The notes under the pieces are model-generated. The model made no database searches. It was not told where the DNA came from and was given only the letters and a program-made list of their open reading frames with translations. Below, piece by piece: positions 18,688-28,072 of a stretch of DNA of 64,000 nucleotides. Position 1 is the stretch's first letter; every line of letters starts with the position of its first letter. The DNA is taken from NCBI GenBank assembly GCA_964468345.1, contig CAYXVZ010000018.1, forward strand, positions 28,277-92,276, written 5' to 3'. Both the position numbers and the translations under genes were made by a program. Source of the DNA: DALYLB01 sp964468345 (GTDB lineage: Bacteria; Acidobacteriota; Blastocatellia; RBC074).

Positions 18688-19836
18688 ATGAAAAAGATGC
18701 ATTTGCTTGCACTGCTGGGAATCGCCCTTCTGTGCGCCCCGCTTTTGGGGCGAACCGCCCTCGCACAGGAAAGCGATGCCAAATTGATCGATGAAGTCAT
18801 CGCCCGCGTCAACACGGGCGTGATTATGCGCTCGTCTTATGATGCGGCGCTGCGCGAAGTGCTGGAAGAACTGAAAAAACAGAACCTGAAACCCGAGGAA
18901 CTGGAAAAGCAGTTCGGCGAGTGGAAAGTGCGCGTGCTCGACGAATTGATCAATACGCAATTGCTGGCACAGCGGGCAAAGGATCTTTCGATCAACGTCG
19001 ATGCCGACGTCAACCAGCAGTTGTTGCGCCTGATGAAAGACAACAATTGCGAATCGATCGAATGCCTGGGCCAGAAAATGCGCGAAGCCGGCTATGACAT
19101 CGAAGACGTGCGCCGTAACCTGACCGAACAGTATTCGAAGCAGCGCGTGATCAGCAACGAAGTGTACATGAAGCTTTTCCGCAACATTACGGAAAAAGAG
19201 CGCCGCGACTTTTACGAAAAGAACAAACAGTATTTCACCGAGCCGGCGGAGGTCACGCTGAGCAATATCTTTATTCCCTTCGGAAAGGATTCGGTGCAGG
19301 CGCTGGTGAAGATCAAAGAGATCGCCACCCAGGCCAAGAGCGGCGCGGTGGATTTTGCAACGCTGGCGGAGAAATACTCCGAAACGGAAAACGGCAAAAA
19401 GTCCAAAGGGCTGCTCGGTTCGTTCAAATTATCGGACCTCGCGCCGGAAGTGAAAGCCGCGGTGGAAAACGCGGCGGCCGGCACGATCACCGATCCCGTC
19501 AAGCTCGACACCGGCTTTGCGCTGTTCCGCGTCGATACGCGCAAGGATTCCAAGGCGGTCGCCTTTGAAGACGAACGCGTGCAGGGCGCCATCTCGGAAG
19601 CGCTGGTCAAGGAAGGCTCGGAAAAACAGATCGATGAATACCTGGGCCGCCTGCGCAACGATGCGTTCATCGAAATCGATCCTCGCTATCAGTTCGAAGC
19701 CTCGAAAGTGAAATCGGCCCAGATCCGGCACACGCCGTACTCGGAAGACAACGCCAAGAAGAAGAAGAAAGAAAAGAAAGAAAAAGAGAAAGAGCAGAAA
19801 GAAGCCGACAAGGCCACTGCCAATAACAAACAGTAA
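18688..19836 (+). CDS. SurA-like periplasmic peptidyl-prolyl isomerase
   Basis: A 382-residue protein with a Sec signal peptide (MHLLALLGIALLCAPLLGRTALAQ), a SurA N-terminal chaperone domain (about 30-200; VLDELINTQLLAQRA) and one parvulin domain (about 205-300; DFATLAEKYSETENGKKSKGL, then GFALFRVDTR). The SurA role in outer-membrane protein assembly is family knowledge. The last 30 residues are extremely Lys/Glu-rich (about 355-376), an unusual charged tail. GGGAGTAG precedes the ATG. It is 164 bp after the lipoprotein isomerase gene, and a strong terminator follows. Confidence 0.93.
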   Translation: MKKMHLLALLGIALLCAPLLGRTALAQESDAKLIDEVIARVNTGVIMRSSYDAALREVLEELKKQNLKPEELEKQFGEWKVRVLDELINTQLLAQRAKDLSINVDADVNQQLLRLMKDNNCESIECLGQKMREAGYDIEDVRRNLTEQYSKQRVISNEVYMKLFRNITEKERRDFYEKNKQYFTEPAEVTLSNIFIPFGKDSVQALVKIKEIATQAKSGAVDFATLAEKYSETENGKKSKGLLGSFKLSDLAPEVKAAVENAAAGTITDPVKLDTGFALFRVDTRKDSKAVAFEDERVQGAISEALVKEGSEKQIDEYLGRLRNDAFIEIDPRYQFEASKVKSAQIRHTPYSEDNAKKKKKEKKEKEKEQKEADKATANNKQ

Positions 19837-19854
19837 CAGGAATTTCACCATATA

Positions 19855-19904
19855 AACCGAAAAGGAGACGATGCGGCCGGCGCCGTTTCGTCTCCTTTTC
19901 GGTT
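19855..19904 (+). terminator. Terminator after the SurA-like gene
   Basis: The arms AACCGAAAAGGAGACGA (from 19855) and TCGTCTCCTTTTCGGTT (to 19904) are perfect around a GC-rich, self-complementary loop (GCGGCCGGCGCC). It lies 18 bp past the stop. There is little T-tract after it, so termination may be inefficient. Confidence 0.8.
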
Positions 19905-19922
19905 GTTCGCAGCCGGTGAGTT

Positions 19923-21077
19923 ATGGAAAAAATATTTATCGGAGATTTCACCCCCAATCAAACCGTCAGCACGACATTTCTGGTCAAATCGAAAGAGCTG
20001 AGAAACAAAAAAACCGGGGGACAGTTTGCGCTGATCACCTTTTCCGACAAAACCGGCGATATCGTCGGGCAATGGTGGGACAATTTCGAGGATTCGATCG
20101 ACACCTTCGATCGGGATGACGTCGTGTTCGCCCGCGGCCAGGTGACGGTCTATCGCAACCATCTGCAGCTCTCGATCCATCGCGTCCGCCTGTGTCAGCC
20201 GCACGAAGTCAATCTGGATCATTATTTCCCCACGACGCGCTATAACGTCGAGGAAATGTTCGCGGAGTTGATGGAGATCATCCGCGGATTTAAAAATCCC
20301 TTCCTGCGAACCCTGCTCGAAAACATCTTCGCGGACGAAACCACGGCGCAAAAATTCAAAAAGGCCCCCGCGGCCAAAACGATGCATCACCCCTATCTCG
20401 GCGGCCTGCTCGAACATTCGCTTTCGCTGGTCAAGCTGGCGCGCAAGGTGGGCGGCCATTATGAGGGCATCGATCTGGACCTGCTGCAGACGGGTGCGGT
20501 GCTGCACGATTTCGGCAAGATCGATGAGCTCTCCTATGAACGCGGCTTCGGTTATACGAATGACGGGCAAATGATCGGCCATCTGGTGATGGAAACGATC
20601 ATGGTGTCGGAACACATCGCGCGCATTCCCGGCTTTCCCGAAGACCTGCGCCGCCATTTGCTGCATATGCTGCTGACTCATCACGGCAAACTGGAATACG
20701 GTTCGCCCAAACTGCCGAGCACGCCCGAAGCTCTTATGCTGGCTTATCTGGATGATCTCGACTCCAAGGTCGAAGCCATGCAGCGCCTGATTGCCGAACC
20801 GCACCAGACGACAGATTGGACGCGCATCTCTCCGATGTTCGAACGGCCCATTTACCGCAATCGCACAATTTCGGACGGCGCGTCGGCGACTCCACCGCCG
20901 GACATGGCGGCGAGCGCGGCCTCGCAGTCTTCGGGCCCGTCTTCCGCCCAGTCTTCAGGAGGCTCATCCGGCAGCAAGCCCGCGCAAGGGGAGCGCAAAT
21001 CGGCGCAACGGCCCGGCAGCTTCAACAATCCCTTTGCGGGCCTCGCGGATTTGATCAAAGACGAGGAATCCTCTTGA
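19923..21077 (+). CDS. YhaM-like 3'-5' exoribonuclease (OB fold + HD domain)
   Basis: The protein has 384 residues. Residues 1-90 form an OB-fold nucleic-acid binding domain (MEKIFIGDFTPNQTVSTTFL, typical of YhaM/CbfA). Residues 150-300 form a metal-dependent HD domain with HHPYLGGLLEHSLSLVKLA and LHDFGKIDEL. YhaM degrades RNA from the 3' end in Bacillus; the same activity is expected but not proven here. The tail from about 310 is low-complexity Ser/Ala/Pro/Gly, longer than in YhaM, and could be a disordered linker or interaction tail. A frame within the tail is read in another phase toward the next gene but is not real. Confidence 0.9.
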   Translation: MEKIFIGDFTPNQTVSTTFLVKSKELRNKKTGGQFALITFSDKTGDIVGQWWDNFEDSIDTFDRDDVVFARGQVTVYRNHLQLSIHRVRLCQPHEVNLDHYFPTTRYNVEEMFAELMEIIRGFKNPFLRTLLENIFADETTAQKFKKAPAAKTMHHPYLGGLLEHSLSLVKLARKVGGHYEGIDLDLLQTGAVLHDFGKIDELSYERGFGYTNDGQMIGHLVMETIMVSEHIARIPGFPEDLRRHLLHMLLTHHGKLEYGSPKLPSTPEALMLAYLDDLDSKVEAMQRLIAEPHQTTDWTRISPMFERPIYRNRTISDGASATPPPDMAASAASQSSGPSSAQSSGGSSGSKPAQGERKSAQRPGSFNNPFAGLADLIKDEESS

Positions 21078-21157
21078 TTGCCCCGTCCGGATCGGGCAAT
21101 CTATCCCTTTCATCGCCACGCACTACAGAATCTCTTTTTCCAGGAGCAGACCGCATC

Positions 21158-21784
21158 ATGATTTCCGGAATACTTCTCGCGGCCGGAGAATCGAGCAGAA
21201 TGAAAGGCTCGTTCAAGCCCCTTTTGAAATGGGGCAAACGGACGGTTGTCGGTGAATGCGTTCACCAGATGGTCCATTCGAAACTGGGCGATATCTTCGT
21301 CGTCCTCGGACATCGGGAATTGGACATCCGCACGCGCCTGGCCGGCACAGGCGTTCAATACGCGATCAATGAAGACTATAAACGAGGCATGCTCACGTCG
21401 GTGAAAACCGGCCTGTCGGCGCTCGGCCCCAACTCGGACGCCGCGCTGATCCACCTGGTCGACCAGCCCATGGTCAGCAGCGACATTTTCAATACCCTGA
21501 TCGCCGCCTTTGAAAAAAACGGCAAGGGAATCGTCCTGCCCGTCTTCCAGGGCAAGCATGGACATCCGATTATCATCGCCTCGAAGTACTTCGACGACGT
21601 CATGCAGCTCGAAGACGACGCGCCGGGCGGCCTGAAGGCCTTTATCGACGCGCATCGCGATGACCTCGAAGAGGTCCCGGTCCAGACCAGCGCCGTCCTC
21701 GAAGACATCGACGTCCCCGAAGACTATTCCCGCCTGAGCCAGAAGGTGGAACCGATTTATGAGTTCCATAAGTGGCATCCGTAA
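21158..21784 (+). CDS. MobA/MocA-like nucleotidyltransferase
   Basis: A 208-residue protein of the NTP-transferase fold. Residues 3-16 (GILLAAGESSRMKG) are the nucleotide-binding LAAGxSxRMG loop, followed by the conserved KPLLKWG. DQPMVS (about residue 104) supplies the metal-binding Asp, and FQGKHGHPIII is the MocA-type cofactor region. Such enzymes make CMP- or GMP-molybdopterin cofactors, or activate other small molecules. No molybdenum genes are adjacent, so the substrate is open. CAGGAG (21141) lies 11 bp before the ATG. The upstream frame to 20816 is a shadow of the preceding gene. Confidence 0.87.
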   Translation: MISGILLAAGESSRMKGSFKPLLKWGKRTVVGECVHQMVHSKLGDIFVVLGHRELDIRTRLAGTGVQYAINEDYKRGMLTSVKTGLSALGPNSDAALIHLVDQPMVSSDIFNTLIAAFEKNGKGIVLPVFQGKHGHPIIIASKYFDDVMQLEDDAPGGLKAFIDAHRDDLEEVPVQTSAVLEDIDVPEDYSRLSQKVEPIYEFHKWHP

Positions 21785-21820
21785 AGCAGTGGAGAGTGGT
21801 TAGGGGCGAGCCGTAAGGCA

Positions 21821-21994
21821 GGGGCGAGTGGTTAGGGGCGAGGGGCGAGTTGAAAGCGCCGAGCGCTCAGTTGAAAGCTATGCCTTCAAAAAGCGATGAG
21901 TCGAATATTCGACTCATCGCTTTTTTCTTTTCTCTTTCGCTCCATTCTTCTCTTGCTTTTTCCTGGGCGCTCAGCACGCCCCTCGCCACTCGCC
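21821..21994. repeat. Outer inverted repeat, GGGGCGAG/GAGTGG family
   Basis: The left side (21821-21850: GGGGCGAGTGGTTAGGGGCG, then AGGGGCGAG) is complementary to CGCCCCTCGCCACTCGCC (21977-21994). The interior contains a separate perfect hairpin. The left side is a tandem-like array and the arms share units with the repeats at 8998-9080 and 44695-44866. Confidence 0.75.
21888..21930 (+). terminator. Perfect terminator hairpin after the MobA-like gene
   Basis: The palindrome AAAAGCGATGAGTCGAAT/ATTCGACTCATCGCTTTT (about 21889-21924) is perfect, with only a minimal loop, and is followed by TTCTTTTCTCTTT. Confidence 0.9.
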
Positions 21995-22107
21995 TTTTCG
22001 TCACAGAAACTTCAATGCCACGACACATGTTGCGCTTGTCAGTCCTGCCTGCGATTGTTACCATCATTGTTTTCTACATTACCCTGTAAATTCTGGACTT
22101 TCGCGGC

Positions 22108-22134
22108 GGTGGAGGGGTTCGCAACCTGCTCCAC
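22108..22134. repeat. Palindrome of the AACCTGCTCCAC family
   Basis: GGTGGAGGGGTT, then CGC, then AACCTGCTCCAC: an imperfect inverted repeat whose right half is identical to that at 47948-47978. It is 67 bp before ubiD. Confidence 0.7.
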
Positions 22135-22200
22135 GATTGAGAGGGTCACTCCCTTGGGGACACCTGAGAAACAGAATTTACGATCCATCTGGAGCAAAGC

Positions 22201-23658
<1,458 letters not shown>

Positions 23659-24014
23659 TATTCCTCTTCAGCGAGCACTAATTTGACCTGCGTTATTTTT
23701 ATCACGAAGAAACGAAGAGCACGAAGATCTGGAAATCTTCGTGCTCTTCGTTTCTTCGTGTTTTATAAAGCCAACCGCCTGTCATTACTGCGAAATTTGA
23801 TCTTGTTAATAGGGAAAGAAATGCTTGCATCGCGCTACTGCAATGAAGTAACGTTCTCAGGAACCGATCCCGCCCCTTGCTTTCCCTTCCCCCAAACGAG
23901 CGACCCGGTGTAACACAACCTGTCTCTTCACGCGTTTGTACGCACAAAACTACAGAAGAACAAGACTGTCTTCAGCAATCATTTGAACGAATAGCAAGTC
24001 CAGGGAGAATAGAG
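23659..24014. other. 356-bp intergenic region before the superoxide dismutase gene
   Basis: It contains the perfect CACGAAG-type hairpin (23703-23760) and, beyond it, about 250 bp of leader/promoter DNA with no inverted repeat or gene that I can support. Confidence 0.5.
23703..23760. repeat. 26-bp perfect inverted repeat, CACGAAG family
   Basis: The arms 23703-23728 (CACGAAGAAACGAAGAGCAC, then GAAGAT) and 23735-23760 are perfect with a 6-nt loop, followed by TTTTAT. This is the cleanest copy of a family also at 28901-28989, 42837-42926, 53070-53181, 58987-59123 and, as half copies, at about 62338 and 63958. Confidence 0.95.
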
Positions 24015-24758
24015 ATGAATAGACGTGAAGCAATCGAAGCCTTAACGATCGGCGGCGCGGCGCTGCCATTTTCAAGTTTGATCACCACACCCGCAGAAGC
24101 GCAGGCGCCGGCCGCTGCCGCCGGCGCGATTCGGGCCTTTGCCGGCCAGCACAAACCGCGGCCGCTTTCCTTCGACCCCGCAAAACTCAACGGTTTGACG
24201 GAAAAGTTGTTGAAATCCCATTGGGAAAATAACTATGGCGGCACGATCAAGGCCCTCAATGCGGTCGAGATAAAGCTTGCGTCGCTGCTCCAGGAAAAAG
24301 ATCTGCCGCCGTATATGTATGGCGACCTGAAACGCGAAGAAATGATCCGCACCGGTTCCATGGTGCTGCACGATCATTATTTCGGAAACCTCGGCGGCGA
24401 CGGCAAGGCGGGCGACGATATCCTGTTCGCCATCCGGCAAACCTGGGGAAGTTATGAACTCTGGGAAATGGAATTCAAGAAAACCGGCAATGCGCTGGCG
24501 GGCGGTTCCGGTTGGGTCATTCTCGGCTATAACTTCCACACCGACACGCTGCACAATTACTGGGCGTGGGATCACATGCACAATGCGCCGGCTTCGCGGC
24601 CTTTGCTGGTGATGGACATGTATGAACACTCCTATCACATCGACTTCGGCGCCGCCGCCGCGAAATACGTCGATGCGTTTATGCTCAACGTGAAATGGGA
24701 AGAGGTCAATCGCCGCTTCCAACTGGCGCAAAAGGCATCACCGTTTATGCGCGCCTGA
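24015..24758 (+). CDS. Exported Fe/Mn-type superoxide dismutase
   Basis: Removes superoxide. The protein has 247 residues. The metal ligands align: H69 (SHWENNYGG), H119 or H121 (VLHDHYFG), D201 and H205 in VMDMYEHSYHIDFG. The N-terminus MNRREAIEALTIGGAALPFS, followed by an Ala-rich stretch to AEAQA, is a twin-arginine-like signal. Export through Tat would put a folded, metal-loaded enzyme in the periplasm, which is unusual for this family. The frame opens upstream at 23877, but GGGAGAATAGAG precedes the ATG at 24015 and the signal begins there. Confidence 0.88.
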   Translation: MNRREAIEALTIGGAALPFSSLITTPAEAQAPAAAAGAIRAFAGQHKPRPLSFDPAKLNGLTEKLLKSHWENNYGGTIKALNAVEIKLASLLQEKDLPPYMYGDLKREEMIRTGSMVLHDHYFGNLGGDGKAGDDILFAIRQTWGSYELWEMEFKKTGNALAGGSGWVILGYNFHTDTLHNYWAWDHMHNAPASRPLLVMDMYEHSYHIDFGAAAAKYVDAFMLNVKWEEVNRRFQLAQKASPFMRA

Positions 24759-24762
24759 AAAC

Positions 24763-24853
24763 GAAAATCAAAAGGCAAAAGGCAAATATCAAAAGGCAAA
24801 AGTAAGGGGATTACTGTCGCCATTCGATATTTGCCTTTTGCCTTTTGATTTTC
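24763..24853. repeat. 28-bp perfect inverted repeat, CAAAAGGCAAA family
   Basis: The arms 24763-24790 (GAAAATCAAAAGGCAAAAGG, then CAAATATC) and 24826-24853 are perfectly complementary. The arm contains tandem CAAAAGG units. It starts 5 bp after the superoxide dismutase stop. A degenerate relative lies at 57436-57523. Confidence 0.94.
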
Positions 24854-24890
24854 TGTATCGCTTCCCACTTTTCTTAGGCATTCCGTGGGG

Positions 24891-24896
24891 TATACT
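24891..24896 (+). promoter_or_regulatory. Candidate -10 element placing egtD on a leaderless transcript
   Basis: TATACT lies 6 bp upstream of the GTG at 24903, so transcription would begin at or next to the start codon. The -35 region is weak. A similar TATACT is at 37670-37675, 10 bp before the tlyA ATG. Confidence 0.45.
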
Positions 24897-24902
24897 TCGG
24901 CC

Positions 24903-25895
24903 GTGAACTCCCAGGTCAAAAGATTCGTGGTGTATCAATCGCAAGCAGTGCAGGCAGGTGCGGATTCTTTCGCCGAGGATGTGCGGAAGGGCTTATCGGC
25001 CACGCCGAAGAGGCTGTTGCCGAAGTACTTCTATGATGCGCTCGGCTCGCAACTGTTTGAAGCCATCTGCCTGCTGCCGGAGTACTATCCAACGCGGGCT
25101 GAAAGCGAGATCTTTGCGCATCATGCCGCGGAGATCATTCGCGAGCTTCCTTCTCCGATCACGCTGTCGGAACTCGGCAGCGGGAGTTCGGTCAAAACGC
25201 GCCTGTTGATCGAAGCGATCCTCGCCCGGCAAACTCAATTGCATTATCAGCCGATGGATATCTCGGCTTCGATTCTGGAACAGAGCGCGGAGAAGCTCCT
25301 GGCGGATTATGCCCACCTGCGAATCAGCGGGCACGTGTGCGATTACACGATAGGTCTCGGTGAAATCGAACGCAACGGAACCGAACGCGTGCTGGCGCTC
25401 TTTCTCGGATCCAATATCGGCAATTACACACCGCAGGCCGCGCATCAATTGCTCCGGCAAATCCGTTCCGCCCTGCGGCCCGGCGATGCCTTGCTGCTCG
25501 GGGCCGATCTCAAAAAATCGCGCGAAATTCTTGAAGCGGCTTATGATGATTCGCTGGGTGTGACGGCCGCATTCAATCTCAACCTGCTCGCGCGAATCAA
25601 CCGCGAGCTCGACGCGAATTTCGACCTGCGGCAATTTCGACATCGGGCGGTCTTCAATGAAAAGGAAAGCCGGGTCGAAATGCATCTGGCGAGTACGGTC
25701 GCGCAATCCGTCGAAATTCGCGGGCTTGCGATGACGTTTTCCTTCCAGCCCGGCGAAACGATTCACACAGAAAACTCCTATAAATACGATCTCGACATGC
25801 TGGCCGAGCTTGCAACCGCCAGCGGCTTTGCGACCGCGAAAACCTGGTTCGACGCGGAGCGTCGCTTCAGTTGCAATCTCTGGATGGCGGCGTAG
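24903..25895 (+). CDS. egtD: L-histidine N(alpha)-methyltransferase (ergothioneine pathway)
   Basis: SAM-dependent trimethylation of histidine to hercynine, the first step to ergothioneine. The protein has 330 residues, the usual family size. Signs are LLPKYFYDALGSQLFEAIC with the typical PTRAE segment, the SAM loop ELGSGSSVKTRLLIEA, and the C-terminal ENSYKY...FDAERRFSCNLWMA. No egtB or egtC lies nearby, so the rest of the pathway must be elsewhere or replaced. Two GTG starts are possible (24885 and 24903). I prefer 24903 because a -10-like TATACT lies between them. Confidence 0.92.
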   Translation: MNSQVKRFVVYQSQAVQAGADSFAEDVRKGLSATPKRLLPKYFYDALGSQLFEAICLLPEYYPTRAESEIFAHHAAEIIRELPSPITLSELGSGSSVKTRLLIEAILARQTQLHYQPMDISASILEQSAEKLLADYAHLRISGHVCDYTIGLGEIERNGTERVLALFLGSNIGNYTPQAAHQLLRQIRSALRPGDALLLGADLKKSREILEAAYDDSLGVTAAFNLNLLARINRELDANFDLRQFRHRAVFNEKESRVEMHLASTVAQSVEIRGLAMTFSFQPGETIHTENSYKYDLDMLAELATASGFATAKTWFDAERRFSCNLWMAA

Positions 25896-25921
25896 CAGTT
25901 GCCAAAATAAAATTCCAACTC

Positions 25922-26085
25922 GCGAAACGTATGGAGTGCGGCGCGTTCGGCGCCGCTTTGATATTCCTTTGTGTGAAGAGCCGGATCCTATGCACAGATG
26001 CCTTGGCCAACCCTGTTCTTTAGCGTATCTATCAATGAAGGAATGCCAAAGCGGCGCCGAACGCGCCGCACTCCATACGTTTCGC
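25922..26085. repeat. 39-bp perfect inverted repeat, GGAGTGCGGCGCG element
   Basis: The arms 25922-25960 (GCGAAACGTATGGAGTGCGG, then CGCGTTCGGCGCCGCTTTG) and 26047-26085 are perfectly complementary around an 86-bp interior. The pairing continues loosely inward (ATTCCTT/AAGGAAT). Each arm also contains an internal GGCGC.../GCGCC stem. Length and perfection suggest a recent MITE-like or REP-like element between egtD and the galactokinase-like gene. Confidence 0.9.
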
Positions 26086-26138
26086 AACTTCTAAAAGGAA
26101 ATTATTGGTCGAGCCCGATTCAATCACATTTCAATTGT

Positions 26139-27494
26139 ATGAGCCCCTTATCCCAAATGACCGATCCCGACGATCTCAAAGCCGCGCTTGACCGGTTCCG
26201 TACGTTATATGGCCCCGGCGAAGTCCGGGCGCTGCGCGCGCCGGCGCGAATCAATGTTCTGGGCGAGCACGTCGATTACGTGACCTACCTGCCCACGGCA
26301 TCGCTTCCCTTCGGCAGCCGCCAGCATGCGATGACGATGCTGTATCGTCCCACTGGAGACGGCATCGTTCGCGGAGCCTCCACGCAGGAAGCGTTCGCGC
26401 CCTTCGAATTTTCCCTGCGCGACGAATCGCTGACGGGGCAGGACTGGGAAGCATGGATTTTCGATCGGCCCGCGCCGGCGCCGCATTGGAGCAATTATGT
26501 GAAGGGCGCCGTTTTTTATGCGCGGTGGAAACATGGCCCGGCGTTGAATCAGGGCCTTTCGTTTCTGATCGATTCCGCAATTCCGGCCAACAGCGGCGCA
26601 TCTTCGTCATCGGCGCTGGTTGTGCTGGCAGGCGCGGCGATCCGGCAGGTCAATCGGGTCGAATGCGAACTTGAGATGCTGGCGCGGGAATCCGCACAGG
26701 CCGAATGGTATATGGGAACGCGCGGCGGCGCGCTCGATCATACGGCGATCTGCCTTTCACGCGCGGGCCACGTGATTCACCTGCAGCATCGCGATACACC
26801 GGTCGAGTGGATTCCCATCCCCGATGCGGACTATCGATGGGTCACGTTCTTCACGCACCCGGCGCCCAAGGGCAGCGAAGTCATGCTGGCCTATAACGAA
26901 CGCGCCGCCGTTTCGCGCTTGATCCTTCCCGCGCTGCGAAACGAAATGGCGGGGGAACTTCCCGAAGCGATTACGCCGGAAGAACTCGCCGTCCGCCTGC
27001 CGCAGGTCTATCGGGAATGCGAGCGGGTGTTCCCCGCGCTGGTCCGCGAACGTCGCGGACATCCATTGAAACTGCGCGCGCGTTTCGATCATCACGTCGG
27101 CGAAATCGACCTGGTGAACCGGGCGATCGCCACGATTGGAAACCCTGCATTGCCGCCGGACGCGCAAATGCGCGCGCTCGGCGACATGCTGAATCGATCG
27201 CACGAAAGCCTGCGCGACAAATATGAAGTGTCGACGCCGGAAGTCGAAGAACTGATTGAGATTCTCTGGAATGACGCCGCGATTTACGGCGCGCGGATGA
27301 TGGGGGGCGGGTTCGGCGGGAATGTGCTGGCCTTGACGGCAGCCGATGAAGTGCGGGATGCGATCGCTCGCGTGCAGGAGGCGTATTATCGACCGCGCGG
27401 TCGAAATGCCTGGAAGGAAGGTTCGGTGATGGTTTCCACCCCGGGGACAGGACTTTCGTCGCTCGATCTCTCGACGGTGAACCGGGGCTGCTGA
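26139..27494 (+). CDS. GHMP kinase, galactokinase-like
   Basis: ATP-dependent sugar kinase of 451 residues. The three GHMP motifs are RAPARINVLGEHVDY (33-47), PANSGASSSSALVV (glycine/serine-rich ATP loop) and MMGGGFGGNVLAL near the C-terminus. The likely catalytic base is the Asp in RGGALDH. True galactokinases read GEHTDYN at the sugar-contact site; here it is GEHVDYV, and the usual GGMxDQ reads GGALDH. The substrate may be another sugar, such as a uronic acid or arabinose. No Leloir-pathway gene is adjacent. The frame extends upstream to 25998 through the repeat; the ATG at 26139 is the sensible start. Confidence 0.87.
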   Translation: MSPLSQMTDPDDLKAALDRFRTLYGPGEVRALRAPARINVLGEHVDYVTYLPTASLPFGSRQHAMTMLYRPTGDGIVRGASTQEAFAPFEFSLRDESLTGQDWEAWIFDRPAPAPHWSNYVKGAVFYARWKHGPALNQGLSFLIDSAIPANSGASSSSALVVLAGAAIRQVNRVECELEMLARESAQAEWYMGTRGGALDHTAICLSRAGHVIHLQHRDTPVEWIPIPDADYRWVTFFTHPAPKGSEVMLAYNERAAVSRLILPALRNEMAGELPEAITPEELAVRLPQVYRECERVFPALVRERRGHPLKLRARFDHHVGEIDLVNRAIATIGNPALPPDAQMRALGDMLNRSHESLRDKYEVSTPEVEELIEILWNDAAIYGARMMGGGFGGNVLALTAADEVRDAIARVQEAYYRPRGRNAWKEGSVMVSTPGTGLSSLDLSTVNRGC

Positions 27495-27595
27495 AACCAC
27501 AGATCAACAATCAGGAACTGCTCCTGTGCGATGCAATTTGTCGGTTCGTTCTTGTTCATCTGTGATTTCAACATCGGCACCCTGCACCTGGACGA

Positions 27596-28072
27596 TTACG
27601 AGCGTGCGGCGAAGAGCGAAAACAAACGCTGAAGGGGGACTTCGCGCCGCCAACCCCGGCTTCTTCTTGTCGTTGCGACAACCGGCACTTCCGCCACTTC
27701 CCGTTCAAGGTCGACTTCTTCGGCGTGCACCCGCACGTGCTGTGCGAACGCCATATCCTTCGCCTTCTGCCGTTTATCCTGGGCCGTGCTGTATTCCACG
27801 AAGATTTCGCGGCGAAGTTCCGCTTCGCGCCGAATGGTATCGCGGAAGAGGCGTTCTTTCGCGGTTCGCTCTTCTTCCGAAGTGCGCAGCATTTCTCGAA
27901 TGTTTGCGATTTCCGCCTGCAGCGTTTCGATTCGCCGCACGGCGCTGGGCAGCGTCGCATACCGGCTTTGCGGTGCGGCGCCGTCCAGCATTTCAGTTGG
28001 GCTCGGAGGAAATTCCATCGATTTCGGTGTCAGGTCTTTTTGCGGTTCCATAAGAGAGTTCGTTCCTTTCAT
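27596..28072 (-). CDS. Small coiled-coil protein of unknown function
   Basis: A predicted cytoplasmic protein of 158 residues with a strong helical/coiled-coil middle (ETLQAEIANIREMLRTSEEE, then KERLFRDTIRREAELRREIF) and a basic C-terminus rich in Arg. No known domain is recognized. The frame is open to 28279, but the upstream part looks non-coding. GGGA lies 9 bp before the ATG at 28072; an ATG at 28051 (MEPQKDLTPKSMEFPP) is the alternative. It is convergent with the galactokinase-like gene. It could be real or a long chance frame; coiled-coil composition and codon use favour real. Confidence 0.55.
   Translation of the reverse strand: MKGTNSLMEPQKDLTPKSMEFPPSPTEMLDGAAPQSRYATLPSAVRRIETLQAEIANIREMLRTSEEERTAKERLFRDTIRREAELRREIFVEYSTAQDKRQKAKDMAFAQHVRVHAEEVDLEREVAEVPVVATTRRSRGWRREVPLQRLFSLFAARS

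Larger units (their letters stand above)
21785..22200. other. 416-bp intergenic region with nested repeats
   Basis: The region between mobA-like and ubiD holds an outer GGGGCGAG/CCCCTCGCC inverted repeat, a perfect terminator hairpin inside it, and an AACCTGC-type palindrome at 22108-22134 just before the ubiD leader. No gene is supported. Confidence 0.7.
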
